Positions 35,301 through 44,923 are shown, numbered from the stretch's first letter. The stretch is 64,000 nt of DNA from Nitrospirota bacterium (GCA_021810805.1 JAJZHW010000002.1:154219-218218), one strand, 5' to 3'. A program made the numbers and translations. The notes: a model not told the origin generated them from the letters alone.

Positions 35301-35541
35301 AAATTTCGAGGGATTGGCTTGTCTTGAAGTCCGGAAGGCTCCTGGTGTTGCTGGGTCAGGCTTTTGAGGGCCTCTCTTCATGTCCATGCTGTTGGTCCGA
35401 TCCGATGGGAAAATTTTGCGGGACGCTTGAACTGTCAGGGCTTTTCCGGGTAATCTGAAAGGATGTATCCCGTTAATCTCGCAGGATTTGCGGGAAGGGG
35501 ATCGTCGAAGTCAACGTCAGGAACTTTGAAAGGATCAAGAG

Positions 35542-36912
35542 ATGGCAGAGAAAGACGGCATGACCGCCCTGGAAAAAAGAACACTGGCAGGTCTGAGCCT
35601 CATATTCGCAATACGGATGTTCGGACTTTTCATTGTTCTCCCCGTTATCAGCCTTTACGCCAGGACTCTCCCCGGCGCCGATCCCTTGTGGCTAGGGCTG
35701 GCCCTGGGAGGATACGGTTTGTCGCAGGCCATTTTTCAGGTGCCCTTCGGGATGCTCTCCGATCGTTTTGGGAGAAAGCCTGTAATTGTGGCGGGACTCC
35801 TTGTCTTTGCGGCAGGATCGGTCATGGCGGCAACGGCCCATAGCGTCTTTGGACTCTTTCTGGGACGTCTCATCCAGGGGACCGGCGCTGTGGCATCGGT
35901 GGTCATTGCCCTCATGGCCGATCTGACCCGGGAGGAGTATCGGACCCGGGCCATGGCCGGCATCGGGGTCTCCATCGGCCTTTCCTTTGCGGTGGGGATG
36001 GTGGTCGGTCCGATCGTGGGAGCGGCCTACGGGGTCTCCTCCCTCTTTTGGCTGACTGCCACGTTGGCGCTGTTGGGAATCGGGATCATCCTGTTTGTCG
36101 TCCCTTCACCGACCGGAGCTGTCCATAAAAATGAAATGGAGCTTTCGTTTTCCCAGCTGCAATACGTCCTGAAAAATCCGGCTCTCCTGAGGATCGACAT
36201 CTCCGTCTTTTCGCTCCATCTTTTCCTGACGGCGGTCTTTGTGAGCTTTCCCGTTCTCCTCAAGCAGTACATCGCTCCTTCCGCGATGTGGAAGGTCTAC
36301 CTTCCCGTCATTCTCGGGGGAATGTTTCTCATGGTTCCGGCCATGATCGTGGCCGAGAAGCGCAAGAAGCTCAAGACGGCCTTCCTGATCGCCGTGGCCC
36401 TGATCGTGGTCAGCTTTGCAATCTTCCTCGGCGGGTACAGGAGCGAGGTGGGATTGATTGCCGGGCTTACCGTCTTTTTCATCGGATTCAATCTTCTTGA
36501 GCCCCTCATGCCGTCGATCATGACGCGCTTCGTGAGGACCCGGACCCGGGGAACCTCCTCGGGAGTTTTCAATATGAGTCAGTTCATGGGCGCCTTTCTG
36601 GGCGGAGTTTTGGGTGGAGGACTGGCGACGGTCTCCAATACGGCCCTCTTTGCGGCGCTTCTTGCAATCTCCGCGGTGTGGTTTTTGATAGCGCTGGGGC
36701 TGACCGATCCGAACCTTCTCGAGACCTTCGAGCGGCCGGTGGGTGAAGGTCTCCATGATCCCCAGCCACTGGTCCGGCAGATGGGCGAGATGTCGGGAGT
36801 TGTGGATTGCCGCTACCGGGATGCGGATCGGATCTTGTGGGTGAAGTACCTTCGGGACCGGACGACTCCGGAAGATCTCGAAAGGAAGCTCTCCGGACTT
36901 CTCGAAGCCTAG
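35542..36912 (+). CDS. MFS transporter, YajR-like, with C-terminal ferredoxin-like domain
   Basis: 456 residues. Twelve hydrophobic segments span residues 14-390, with the MFS A-motif GMLSDRFGRKPV near residue 68 and RLIQGTGAVASVV near 112. The tail (about 392-456, SGVVDCRYRDADRILWVKY) is a small soluble domain of the type attached to YajR, which resembles metal-binding or RNA-binding folds. It is probably a drug or metabolite proton antiporter. A channel gene follows 18 bases later. Confidence 0.85.
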   Translation: MAEKDGMTALEKRTLAGLSLIFAIRMFGLFIVLPVISLYARTLPGADPLWLGLALGGYGLSQAIFQVPFGMLSDRFGRKPVIVAGLLVFAAGSVMAATAHSVFGLFLGRLIQGTGAVASVVIALMADLTREEYRTRAMAGIGVSIGLSFAVGMVVGPIVGAAYGVSSLFWLTATLALLGIGIILFVVPSPTGAVHKNEMELSFSQLQYVLKNPALLRIDISVFSLHLFLTAVFVSFPVLLKQYIAPSAMWKVYLPVILGGMFLMVPAMIVAEKRKKLKTAFLIAVALIVVSFAIFLGGYRSEVGLIAGLTVFFIGFNLLEPLMPSIMTRFVRTRTRGTSSGVFNMSQFMGAFLGGVLGGGLATVSNTALFAALLAISAVWFLIALGLTDPNLLETFERPVGEGLHDPQPLVRQMGEMSGVVDCRYRDADRILWVKYLRDRTTPEDLERKLSGLLEA

Positions 36913-36930
36913 CCGTCAAAAGGAGCCGTT

Positions 36931-37947
36931 GTGACTCCCATCCAAAGGTTTCGCCTCTCTCTTCTTCTCTTCGTCTTCCTCGTCGGAGGCGGGACCCTTG
37001 GATATATGGAGATCGAGGGGTGGGGGTGGCTCGACTCCCTTTTCATGACGGTGATCACCGTCTCGACTGTCGGGTACCAGACGGTCCATCATCTCGATCG
37101 GGCCGGGATTTTCTTTACGATGGGGCTGATCGTGGTCGGCGTGGGAACGGTCGGCTATGCCATTGCGACCCTTTCCGAGACCATTCTCGAAGGACATCTG
37201 CAGAACTTCTGGGGAGGGCGCAAGATGGAGCGGACGATCGAAAAGATGGAGAATCATGTGGTCGTCTGCGGCTTCGGCCGGATCGGGTCGCTGACCGTTC
37301 CCGCCTTGCATGCCCAGGGGATTCCCTTTGTGGTCGTAGAGGAGAACCCCGACCTCATCAAGGAGATCCTCGAGCGCAAGTATCCCGTCATCGTCGGAAA
37401 TGCCACAGAAGAAGGGATTCTGAGAAAGGCAGGCGTGGAACGTGCCTCGGCCCTTCTGGTGACGCTTTCCAGCCGCGTGGCCGATGCGGCGTATATCGTG
37501 ATGAGCACGAGGATCGATCATCCGAACCTCACGATCATCGCCGTGGCCAACGATTCCCGGACGGAGGCCAAGCTTCTTCGGGCGGGAGCGAGCAAGGTTG
37601 TCTCTCCCTTCATCCTGGGGAGCCACCGAATGGTCATGGCCCTGACCCAGCCCACCCTCCTCGACGTCATGGATGTCGTCAGCGGCCGCGACGGGATGGG
37701 TCTTTCCTTCGAGGAGCTCGTCATTCCGGAGGCCTCGATTTTTTGCGACCACTCCATCGCCGAAATCGCGAAGGTCCATGGTTTTCGCTCCCATATCATT
37801 GCCATCCGTCCTGCCGGGGGAAAAAACTTTATTCTTCCCACAGCCCAGAGTGTCCTGCGGGCCAACGACCAGATCGTGCTGATCGGTTCGCGCGAAGAGA
37901 TCCGGCGGATCCGGGAGCTGATGGATCATTCGGGAAGAGAGTCGTGA
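36931..37947 (+). CDS. Two-helix potassium channel with RCK (TrkA-N) domain
   Basis: 338 residues, GTG start with AAAGGAG upstream. TM1 (about 8-25), the pore helix, the selectivity filter TVGY (residues 46-49), and TM2 (about 60-80) form an MthK/Kch-like pore. The RCK domain starts at VVVCGFGRIGSLTVPAL (about 110) with a nucleotide-binding GxGxxG. A TrkA-C-like part fills the end (LEELVIPEASIFCDHSIAEIA). It is presumably a ligand-gated K+ channel for turgor or pH control. Confidence 0.9.
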   Translation: MTPIQRFRLSLLLFVFLVGGGTLGYMEIEGWGWLDSLFMTVITVSTVGYQTVHHLDRAGIFFTMGLIVVGVGTVGYAIATLSETILEGHLQNFWGGRKMERTIEKMENHVVVCGFGRIGSLTVPALHAQGIPFVVVEENPDLIKEILERKYPVIVGNATEEGILRKAGVERASALLVTLSSRVADAAYIVMSTRIDHPNLTIIAVANDSRTEAKLLRAGASKVVSPFILGSHRMVMALTQPTLLDVMDVVSGRDGMGLSFEELVIPEASIFCDHSIAEIAKVHGFRSHIIAIRPAGGKNFILPTAQSVLRANDQIVLIGSREEIRRIRELMDHSGRES

Positions 37948-37984
37948 GTCGTGGGGGTAGCGTGCACCGGGAAGGAGAGAACGG

Positions 37985-39235
37985 GTGAAGAAGGATAAAG
38001 ACATGGAGGTGGCGGCGAAGCCTGTTTCCATGAAGGAGTGGGTTTCCCGGGGAAGTCGTGTTCTCATGGGAAATGTCACCCGCGAAGAGCTTGTCTTTCG
38101 GAAGGGTCGAGGCTCCTGGCTCTATACCACCGAGGGAGACGGGTATCTCGACTTTCTTGGAGGAGTGGCGATCCATGTCTTGGGCCACTGCCACCCCAAG
38201 GTGACGGTGGCTGTCCAGAAACAGGCACAGCGCCTCCTGCACACCTCCAATCTCTACTACCATGAGCCCCAAATCCTCCTGGCAGAGTTTCTCGTTCGCG
38301 AGACCTTTGCCGACCGGGTCTTTTTCGCCAACTCGGGAACGGAAGTGGTCGAGGCGGCGATCAAGCTCTCCCGGCGGTTCGGCGCGGCCAGCGGACGATT
38401 TGATCTTCTGGGGTTGGAGGGGAGCTTTCATGGCCGGACCCTGGGAGCCCTTTCCCTCACCGGCCAGAAGAAGATCAGGGAAGGGATCGGTCCCATTCCC
38501 GAAGGCTTCAATTGGGCTCCCTATAACGATTTCGAGGGAGTCGTCCGAAAGGTCTCTCCCCAGACCGCGGCCATTTTTGTCGAACCGGTCCTGGGAGAGG
38601 GGGGGGTGATTCCGGCCGATCCGGGCTTCCTGAAAAAACTTCGGACCTTCACCCGGGACAAGGAGATTCTTCTTGTCTTCGACGAGATTCAGACGGGAAT
38701 TGCCCGAACGGGATCGCTTTTTGCCTATCAGGACTATGATGTCGTCCCCGACGTTCTCCTGTCGGCCAAGGCTCTGGGGGGAGGACTTCCCCTCGGTGCC
38801 CTCCTGACCACGGAGGAGCTTGCGGCCTATCTCCCTCCCGGATCCCACGGCTCGACCTTCGGGGGGAACCCCTTGTCCTGTGCGGCGGGGCTCGCCGTTC
38901 TCGAGGCCCTGTACGAAGAGGGATACCTTCCCTCCGGAGCCGCCCGCATGGCGTCGGTCTTGTGGGAAGGGCTCGAGACTCTTGCCAAACGCCACCCCGA
39001 ATGGATCCTGAAGATCCGGGGAAAGGGAATGATGGTGGGGCTTGTCCTTCCCGGGAATGCCTCGGAGGTCAAGGCGCGCTTTCTCTCCGAGAAGGTTCTC
39101 GTGAATGCGGCCTCCTCCGAGGTGATCCGGATCCTTCCTCCCGTCAACCTCTCCATCGAGGAGATCGATGTGTTTATTGATCGTGCCGATCGTGTATTCT
39201 CCTCAATGGGCCGACCTCCCGGAGGAGACAAGTGA
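37985..39235 (+). CDS. argD: Acetylornithine aminotransferase
   Basis: 416 residues, GTG start with AAGGAG 8-10 bases upstream. A class III PLP aminotransferase: GGVAIHVLGHCHP near residue 58, NSGTEVVEAAIKL near 116, FDEIQTGIARTG near 231 and the PLP lysine Lys262 in SAKALGGGLPLGA. It makes N-acetylornithine from the semialdehyde; in many bacteria the same enzyme also serves as succinyl-DAP aminotransferase, but the DapL route here makes that unnecessary. It overlaps argF by 4 bases. Confidence 0.93.
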   Translation: MKKDKDMEVAAKPVSMKEWVSRGSRVLMGNVTREELVFRKGRGSWLYTTEGDGYLDFLGGVAIHVLGHCHPKVTVAVQKQAQRLLHTSNLYYHEPQILLAEFLVRETFADRVFFANSGTEVVEAAIKLSRRFGAASGRFDLLGLEGSFHGRTLGALSLTGQKKIREGIGPIPEGFNWAPYNDFEGVVRKVSPQTAAIFVEPVLGEGGVIPADPGFLKKLRTFTRDKEILLVFDEIQTGIARTGSLFAYQDYDVVPDVLLSAKALGGGLPLGALLTTEELAAYLPPGSHGSTFGGNPLSCAAGLAVLEALYEEGYLPSGAARMASVLWEGLETLAKRHPEWILKIRGKGMMVGLVLPGNASEVKARFLSEKVLVNAASSEVIRILPPVNLSIEEIDVFIDRADRVFSSMGRPPGGDK

Positions 39236-40167
39236 CTAAAATAAATGGCCGCTCCTTCCTGACCGTTCGGGAGGAGACCCCCGAGAGCTTGCGCTCCATT
39301 CTTGATCTGGCCGTTCGGGTGGAAAAGGATCCCGGGGCCTTCCGAACCCCCCTTGCATGGAAGACGGTGGGACTGCTTTTCGAGAAGAGCTCCACCCGCA
39401 CCCGGCTCTCCTTCGAGGCGGGGATTCGCCAGCTGGGAGGAGGGAGCCTGTTTCTGGGGGCAGATATTCAGCTGGCCCGGGGAGAGTCGATCGAGGATAC
39501 GGCCCGGGTCATGAGCGCCTACCTCGATATGGTGATCATCCGAACCTTCGGCCACGACAGAATCGAGGCCTTTGATCGATGGGCCTCCGTTCCCGTCATC
39601 AATGGACTGACCGATGGGCACCATCCCTGCCAGGCCCTGTCGGATTTTTACTATATGGAAAAGGTCTTCGGACGGCTCTCCGGCCTCTCCCTGGCCTTTG
39701 TCGGGGATGGCAACAACATGGCACGTTCCCTGGCGGAGGGAGCGGCACTTCTGGGGGTCCACTTTACCCTGGCGGCCCCCGAGGGCTACCGCTTTCCCCA
39801 GGAGGAGGTGGCCGCTCTCGATGGCCTGGCCCGCAAAAACGGCGGATCTGTCCGGCAAGTGGCGGATCCGCGGGAGGCGGCCAGGAAGGCCCATGTCCTC
39901 TATACCGATGTCTGGACGAGCATGGGACAGGAGGCGGAGTCCCGCCAGCGGGAGGAGGCCTTCAAGGGCTATGTCATCGACGGTCGGCTTCTTTCGGAGG
40001 CCGATCCCTCGGCCATCGTCATGCACTGCCTTCCGGCCTATCGGGGCAAGGAAATTACGGCGGAGGTGATCGACGGCCCTCGCTCGCGGGTCTTTGAGCA
40101 GGCGGCCGCACGTCTCCCGCTTCAGAAAGCCATCATGATTGACTGTATGGAAAGGAAAGGGGCATGA
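39232..40167 (+). CDS. argF: Ornithine carbamoyltransferase
   Basis: 311 residues, GTG start in a GTGA overlap with argD. The carbamoyl-phosphate site is SSTRTR (from about residue 53). HPCQALSDF lies near 130, and the ornithine site is MHCLPAYRGKEI from residue 264. These distinguish it from aspartate transcarbamoylases. It makes citrulline. It overlaps argG by 4 bases. Confidence 0.95.
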   Translation: MTKINGRSFLTVREETPESLRSILDLAVRVEKDPGAFRTPLAWKTVGLLFEKSSTRTRLSFEAGIRQLGGGSLFLGADIQLARGESIEDTARVMSAYLDMVIIRTFGHDRIEAFDRWASVPVINGLTDGHHPCQALSDFYYMEKVFGRLSGLSLAFVGDGNNMARSLAEGAALLGVHFTLAAPEGYRFPQEEVAALDGLARKNGGSVRQVADPREAARKAHVLYTDVWTSMGQEAESRQREEAFKGYVIDGRLLSEADPSAIVMHCLPAYRGKEITAEVIDGPRSRVFEQAAARLPLQKAIMIDCMERKGA

Positions 40168-41399
40168 CCCAGAAGAAGGAGAAGTCGGGCGGGGAGAATC
40201 CGAAGAGGGTCGTTCTGGCCTATTCGGGGGGGCTGGATACCTCGGTGGCCATCGTATGGCTCAAGAAGACCTACGGTTGCGAGGTGATATGCTACTGCGC
40301 CGACCTGGGGCAGGGGGAGGATCTCGATGCCGTGGCCAAGAAGGCTCGGGCATCGGGGGCTTCCGATGTGGTGGTTGTCGACCTCCGCACCACCTTTGTC
40401 CGGGAATTCATCTTCCCGATGATCGCCTCGGGAGCCGTCTACGAGGATGGCTATCTTCTGGGAACCTCCATTGCCCGTCCCCTGATTGCCCGTGCCCAGA
40501 TGGAGATCGCCCGGGAGAGGGGGGCCGATGCCGTGGCCCACGGGGCGACGGGAAAGGGAAATGATCAGGTCCGTTTCGAGCTGGCCTATTATTATTTCGA
40601 TCCCAAGATCCGGATCATCGCCCCCTGGCGTCTCTGGAACTTTACCAGCCGCTCCGAGCTCATCAATTACTCCAAGGAAAACGGGATCCCGGTGACGGCA
40701 ACCCTGGAAAAGCCCTACAGTGTCGACCGGAATCTCTTCCACACAAGCTATGAGGGAGGAATTCTCGAAGATCCCTGGGTGGCTCCCCCCGAGGAGATTT
40801 TCCAGATGACCCGGGATCCCCGGACCGGCCCCGATACCCCCGAAGAGGTGACGATTTCCTTCGAGAAGGGCGTTCCCATCGCCATCAACGGAGCGCTCCT
40901 CTCACCTCTCGAAATCATGGAAAAGGCCAACACTCTCGGGGCCATCCATGGAATTGGCCGGATCGACCTGGTGGAGAGCCGGTTCGTGGGGATGAAGTCC
41001 CGCGGGGTCTACGAGACCCCCGGCGGAACCCTTCTCCATGCCGCCCACCGGGCCCTCGAAACCCTGACCCTCGATCGGGAGGTTCTCTCCCTCAAGGCGC
41101 AGATCATGCCCCAATACGCCCGCCTGATCTACAATGGTTTTTGGTTTTCTCCGGAGCGTCTGGCCCTTCACGATCTTGTGGCCCATACCCAGCATCGGGT
41201 GACCGGGGATGTGCGCCTCCTGCTTTACAAGGGCGGGATTCGGGTGGCGGGACGCCGCTCTCCCTACTCCCTTTACCGCAAGGATCTGGCAACCTTCGAG
41301 ACCGATTCGGTCTACCGTCAGTCCGATGCCGACGGCTTCATCCGGATCCAGGCGCTTCGCCTCAAGCTCTTTTCGGACCAGGAGGGGGCAGCACCTTGA
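40164..41399 (+). CDS. argG: Argininosuccinate synthase
   Basis: 411 residues. The ATP pyrophosphatase loop is VVLAYSGGLDTSVAI near residue 16. GATGKGNDQVRFE near 127 and SVDRNLFHTSYEGG near 182 bind citrulline and aspartate. It condenses citrulline with aspartate. ATGA overlap with argF and TTGA overlap with argH make a tightly coupled argD-F-G-H unit. Confidence 0.97.
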   Translation: MTQKKEKSGGENPKRVVLAYSGGLDTSVAIVWLKKTYGCEVICYCADLGQGEDLDAVAKKARASGASDVVVVDLRTTFVREFIFPMIASGAVYEDGYLLGTSIARPLIARAQMEIARERGADAVAHGATGKGNDQVRFELAYYYFDPKIRIIAPWRLWNFTSRSELINYSKENGIPVTATLEKPYSVDRNLFHTSYEGGILEDPWVAPPEEIFQMTRDPRTGPDTPEEVTISFEKGVPIAINGALLSPLEIMEKANTLGAIHGIGRIDLVESRFVGMKSRGVYETPGGTLLHAAHRALETLTLDREVLSLKAQIMPQYARLIYNGFWFSPERLALHDLVAHTQHRVTGDVRLLLYKGGIRVAGRRSPYSLYRKDLATFETDSVYRQSDADGFIRIQALRLKLFSDQEGAAP

Positions 41400-42856
41400 G
41401 CCGGGATTCGAAGGAGACATCCTCGTCCAAGCCTTGGGGAGGGCGGTTTTCCGAAGCGACGGACAAGGATGTCGAGCAGTTTACCGAGTCGATTTCCTTC
41501 GACCGTCGGCTCTTTCGGGAAGATATCCGGGGATCCCGGGCCCACGCCCGCATGCTGGCCCGGGTGGGGCTTCTGACCCCGGAGGAGCTGGCACAGATTC
41601 TTCAGGGTCTGGATCGGGTGGAGGAGGAGTTTGCCTCCGGAGAGGTGGAGCTCCGGCCGGACTGGGAAGACATCCACATGCATGTGGAAAAGCGCCTCGT
41701 TCACCATGCCGGTCCCGCCGGCCTCAAGATTCACACAGCCCGCAGCCGCAATGACCAGGTGGCCCTCGATCTTCGTCTCTTTGTCCGGGCCGCAGCGGCG
41801 CGCCTCACCGAGGAGCTCGACCGGCTCCTTGCCGCCACGCTCTACAAGGGATATCACTACCGCACCTTGATCCTTCCGGCCTACACCCATACCCAGCAGG
41901 CGCAGCCCATCTCGGGGGGATACTATTTCGGCGCCTATGCCGAGCGATTGCTCCGGGACCGGAAACGGATTCAGGGGGCCATCGATGCGGCCGGTCTGAG
42001 TCCCCTGGGCTCGGGAGCCCTGGCCGGAACGACCCTGCCCATCGACCGGGAATTCGTCGCCTCGGAGCTGGGTTTTTCGGGGGTGACCCAAAACGGACTC
42101 GATACGGTGGGGGATCGGGACTTCGTGGCGGATTTTCTCCATGCCCTCTCGCTCATGATGGTTCACCTCTCCGGATGGGCCGAGGAGTGGATCCTCTGGT
42201 CGACCCGGGAGTTCGGGATGGTACGCCTGCCGGACAGGCTGCTGACCGGCTCGTCCATGATGCCTCAGAAAAAAAATCCCGACATCCTGGAGCTCATTCG
42301 CGGCAAGGCCGGACGGGTCTTTGGAGACTATACCGGCCTGCTGGTTCTTCTCAAGGGGCTTCCCCTTTCCTACAACCGGGATCTTCAGGAGGACAAGGAG
42401 GCGCTCTTCGACGCCGTGGATACGGTATCGGGGGCTCTTCTGATGATGCGGCTTGCCGTCGAAGGGATGTCCTTCGAGACGGCGAGGATCGACGGGATCC
42501 TTTCCGAGACCGAGCTTCTGGCCACCGACATTGCGGAGGATCTTGTGCGGCTGGGAGTGCCCTTTCGGGAGGCTCACGCCATCGTCGGCCGCATCGTGGC
42601 CCATGCAGCCAAGAACCGTCTCCGGCTCGAAGCGCTTCCCGATGTCGATCTGGCCCTTTTCTTCGATCGCTTTCCTCCGGACTATGCGTCGACTCTCTCG
42701 CCTGCGGGGTCGGTGGCCCGACGCAGCCATACCGGGGGGCCTGCAACGGAGACCGTTCTCCAACGGTTTAATGAGATCTGGCAGGAGGTCTTCTCCGGAA
42801 CCCCCCCGTGGTCGGAGACGTCTTTGCCCTCCAAAGGGGGAGGACGTGGCCGTTAG
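41396..42856 (+). CDS. argH: Argininosuccinate lyase
   Basis: 486 residues from the TTG at 41396, which overlaps the argG stop; the frame stays open back into argG as a shadow. WGGRFSEATD, HTARSRNDQVALD and the fumarase/aspartase superfamily signature SSMMPQKKNPD (near residue 286, mobile catalytic serine) are all present. It releases arginine and fumarate. A rare start codon at a junction like this suggests translational coupling. The last residues overlap the next small lipoprotein gene. Confidence 0.95.
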   Translation: MSRDSKETSSSKPWGGRFSEATDKDVEQFTESISFDRRLFREDIRGSRAHARMLARVGLLTPEELAQILQGLDRVEEEFASGEVELRPDWEDIHMHVEKRLVHHAGPAGLKIHTARSRNDQVALDLRLFVRAAAARLTEELDRLLAATLYKGYHYRTLILPAYTHTQQAQPISGGYYFGAYAERLLRDRKRIQGAIDAAGLSPLGSGALAGTTLPIDREFVASELGFSGVTQNGLDTVGDRDFVADFLHALSLMMVHLSGWAEEWILWSTREFGMVRLPDRLLTGSSMMPQKKNPDILELIRGKAGRVFGDYTGLLVLLKGLPLSYNRDLQEDKEALFDAVDTVSGALLMMRLAVEGMSFETARIDGILSETELLATDIAEDLVRLGVPFREAHAIVGRIVAHAAKNRLRLEALPDVDLALFFDRFPPDYASTLSPAGSVARRSHTGGPATETVLQRFNEIWQEVFSGTPPWSETSLPSKGGGRGR

Positions 42857-43100
42857 CACTGGGGGCAAGGGGCGAAGGCTCTCCCGTCGCGAACTTCTTC
42901 CGCCACTCCTTCTCCTCCTGGTTTTTTTGGGAGGGTGCGGGATCCAGGGCGACCCCATCCCCCCGGAAAACGTTCCGCCGGAGACGCCCCTCGAGGCTCC
43001 AGCCAAGAAGGCTCCGCCGGGAGGATCTCCTTCCGGACCCCAGAAGGGGGGGGGAGATCTTGACCAGGAGGAACCGGAAGGGGGCTTCCCCGATCAGTGA
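42846..43100 (+). CDS. LptM/YifL-like small lipoprotein
   Basis: 84 residues, GTG start 11 bases before the argH stop. A basic start and hydrophobic core lead to the lipobox FLGGC (cysteine near residue 31), then GIQGDPIPP, the short motif following the lipid cysteine in LptM/YifL proteins. The remainder is a Pro/Gly/Glu-rich disordered tail. In Proteobacteria LptM helps assemble the LptD outer-membrane pore and its gene lies before lysA or dapF; here too it lies directly before lysA. Confidence 0.6.
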   Translation: MAVSTGGKGRRLSRRELLPPLLLLLVFLGGCGIQGDPIPPENVPPETPLEAPAKKAPPGGSPSGPQKGGGDLDQEEPEGGFPDQ

Positions 43101-43143
43101 TTTTGGAAGCGGATTGGCAACATTGGCGTCAGTTTTTGAGGAA

Positions 43144-43162
43144 ATCCGGCTCCGCGCCGGAT
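43144..43162 (+). promoter_or_regulatory. Hairpin in the lysA leader
   Basis: ATCCGGC (43144-43150) pairs with GCCGGAT (43156-43162) across a 5-base loop, 70 bases before the lysA start. No T tract follows, so it is not a full terminator. The 132-base gap shows no lysine riboswitch features that I can recognise. Confidence 0.4.
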
Positions 43163-43232
43163 CGTCGATATGAGGGAAGGGGGACAGAAGATCCGGTCCC
43201 CTGGAAAACACCACCAAGAGGGAGCACAGAAC

Positions 43233-44474
43233 GTGAGTTCATTCGAATACAGGAACGGTCGTCTTTTCGTTGAGAACATGCCGGTGGAGGAGATTGTCGA
43301 AAAGGAAGGATCTCCGCTCTACATTTACAGCAAAAGCGCCCTAATCGAGAGAGTCCGGGCCTACCGGGAGGCCTTCGCGGCCCACCCGACCCTCGTGGCC
43401 TACGCCATGAAGGCCAACGGCAACCTTGCCATTCTCTCTCTCTTGGCCAAGGAGGGTGCCGGTATCGATGTGGTGTCGGGAGGGGAGCTTTTTCGGGCCC
43501 GCAAGGCGGGCGTTCCGGCCGAGAAGATCGTCTTTGCCGGCGTGGGCAAGAGCCGCGAGGAAATCGCCTATGCTCTCAAGGAGAAGATCCTCATGTTCAA
43601 CGTGGAGAGCCAGGATGAGCTCGACCACATCAGCGCGGTGGCGGTCTCCCTGGGAACCAAAGCACCCGTGGCCCTTCGGGTCAACCCCGACGTGGACCCC
43701 AAGACCCATCCCTACATCTCCACCGGAATGAAAAAGTCGAAGTTTGGCATCCCTGTGGAGCGGGCGGTGGCGGAGTACCAGCGCGCCTCGAACCTTCCCG
43801 GGATCAGGATCGTCGGGATCCACCAGCACATCGGCTCCCAGCTCACCGAGATCTCCCCCTTCCGGGACGCCTTTGATCGCCTGCTGGCCTTCCATGGAGA
43901 GCTCTCCCGGGCGGGGATCAAGGTGACCCACCTTGATCTGGGTGGTGGCCTCGGCATTCGCTACCGGAGCGAGGAGCCCCCCTCGCCGGCCGACCTCGCG
44001 GCACTGGTTCTTCCCCGGGTTCGCGACCTTGGAGTCACCCTGGTGCTTGAGCCGGGACGCTCCATCGTGGGCAATGCCGGGATTCTGGTGACCCGCGTCC
44101 TCTACCGCAAGAACACGGCGGTGAAGAGCTTCGTCATCGGAGATGCGGGGATGAACGATCTTTTGAGGCCCTCCCTCTATGGTGCTCACCACGATCTGCT
44201 CCCCGTCCGGGAAAAGAACGGGGAGACGATCAAGGGAGACCTCGTGGGGCCCATCTGTGAAACGGGGGATTTTCTGGCAACCGACCGGGAGATGCCGGAC
44301 TTTGCGGCGGGGGACCTCATTGCCGTGATGAGTGCCGGAGCCTACGGCTTCTCCATGGCCTCGAACTACAATGCCCGTCCCCGTCCGGCCGAGATTCTGG
44401 TCGACGGATCCTCCTATCGGGTGGTGCGGGATCGGGAAAGCTTCGACGATCTCGTTAGAGGTGAACGGGTGTGA
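43233..44474 (+). CDS. lysA: Diaminopimelate decarboxylase
   Basis: 413 residues from the GTG at 43233 (GGGAG upstream). A PLP alanine-racemase-fold decarboxylase: the PLP lysine is Lys60 in VAYAMKANGN, HQHIGSQ lies near residue 192, the phosphate loop is LDLGGGLGI, and the active-site cysteine is in GPICETGDF near 344. It converts meso-DAP to lysine, the last step. It overlaps the next gene by 4 bases. Confidence 0.95.
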   Translation: MSSFEYRNGRLFVENMPVEEIVEKEGSPLYIYSKSALIERVRAYREAFAAHPTLVAYAMKANGNLAILSLLAKEGAGIDVVSGGELFRARKAGVPAEKIVFAGVGKSREEIAYALKEKILMFNVESQDELDHISAVAVSLGTKAPVALRVNPDVDPKTHPYISTGMKKSKFGIPVERAVAEYQRASNLPGIRIVGIHQHIGSQLTEISPFRDAFDRLLAFHGELSRAGIKVTHLDLGGGLGIRYRSEEPPSPADLAALVLPRVRDLGVTLVLEPGRSIVGNAGILVTRVLYRKNTAVKSFVIGDAGMNDLLRPSLYGAHHDLLPVREKNGETIKGDLVGPICETGDFLATDREMPDFAAGDLIAVMSAGAYGFSMASNYNARPRPAEILVDGSSYRVVRDRESFDDLVRGERV

Positions 44475-44923
44475 CCTCCGATCCCCATCCCTCCGAAGAC
44501 GACGACGATGACGACGATATGCCTCTCTCCCCTCCGCGCAAGGAGGGGAAGGGGTGCTTTCTCGTTCTGATCGTTCTGTCGGCGATTCCCGTTGTTTTTT
44601 TCCTGCTGACCTTTCTGGGGGGCAACTACCTCACCTATGTCTACATGCGCTACTTTGCCGTGGACCGGGGGCTGTCGGTCCGGCGTCCTCCCGAGGTCCC
44701 CTTGCCGGAATTCAAACAGGATCTTCAGGACTTCGATCGCTTTTACGATGCGGGACACCGGGGCACGATTCCCGGCCGGGATGTGGTGAACCTCTCCTCG
44801 GAGCTCAAGAACATGATGAGCTATCCGGGTCCGGTGCGCCCCGAAGTTCTTAGGGAGGTCGATAGACACGCCCGGGAGGTCATGCAACAATATCATGTGG
44901 ACGCTGGCGGAGCGGCCCGCTAA
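44471..44923 (+). CDS. Unknown single-pass membrane protein with acidic N-terminus
   Basis: 150 residues, GTG start in a GTGA overlap with lysA. The N-terminus has an aspartate run (EDDDDDDD, residues 9-16), then a basic patch, one membrane helix (about 29-52) and a C-terminal soluble part of about 95 residues, probably periplasmic, with no cysteines outside the helix. I recognise no family. It is locked between lysA and dapA, so it is co-expressed with lysine synthesis. Confidence 0.7.
   Translation: MTSDPHPSEDDDDDDDMPLSPPRKEGKGCFLVLIVLSAIPVVFFLLTFLGGNYLTYVYMRYFAVDRGLSVRRPPEVPLPEFKQDLQDFDRFYDAGHRGTIPGRDVVNLSSELKNMMSYPGPVRPEVLREVDRHAREVMQQYHVDAGGAAR

Noticed and set aside
35190..35387. 65-codon minus-strand frame in the second AT-rich island
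   Set aside because: Lys/Asn/Ile-rich translation of AT-rich DNA without a ribosome site or similarity.
41141..41395. 85-codon extension of argH upstream of 41396
   Set aside because: It is an out-of-frame reading of argG. The family N-terminus begins just after the TTG at 41396.
41318..43006. 562-codon minus-strand frame
   Set aside because: It is antisense to argH and the LptM-like gene and shows no recognisable domain.
43101..43232. Lysine riboswitch before lysA
   Set aside because: The gap is only 132 bases with one simple hairpin; the multi-helix lysine element would not fit.
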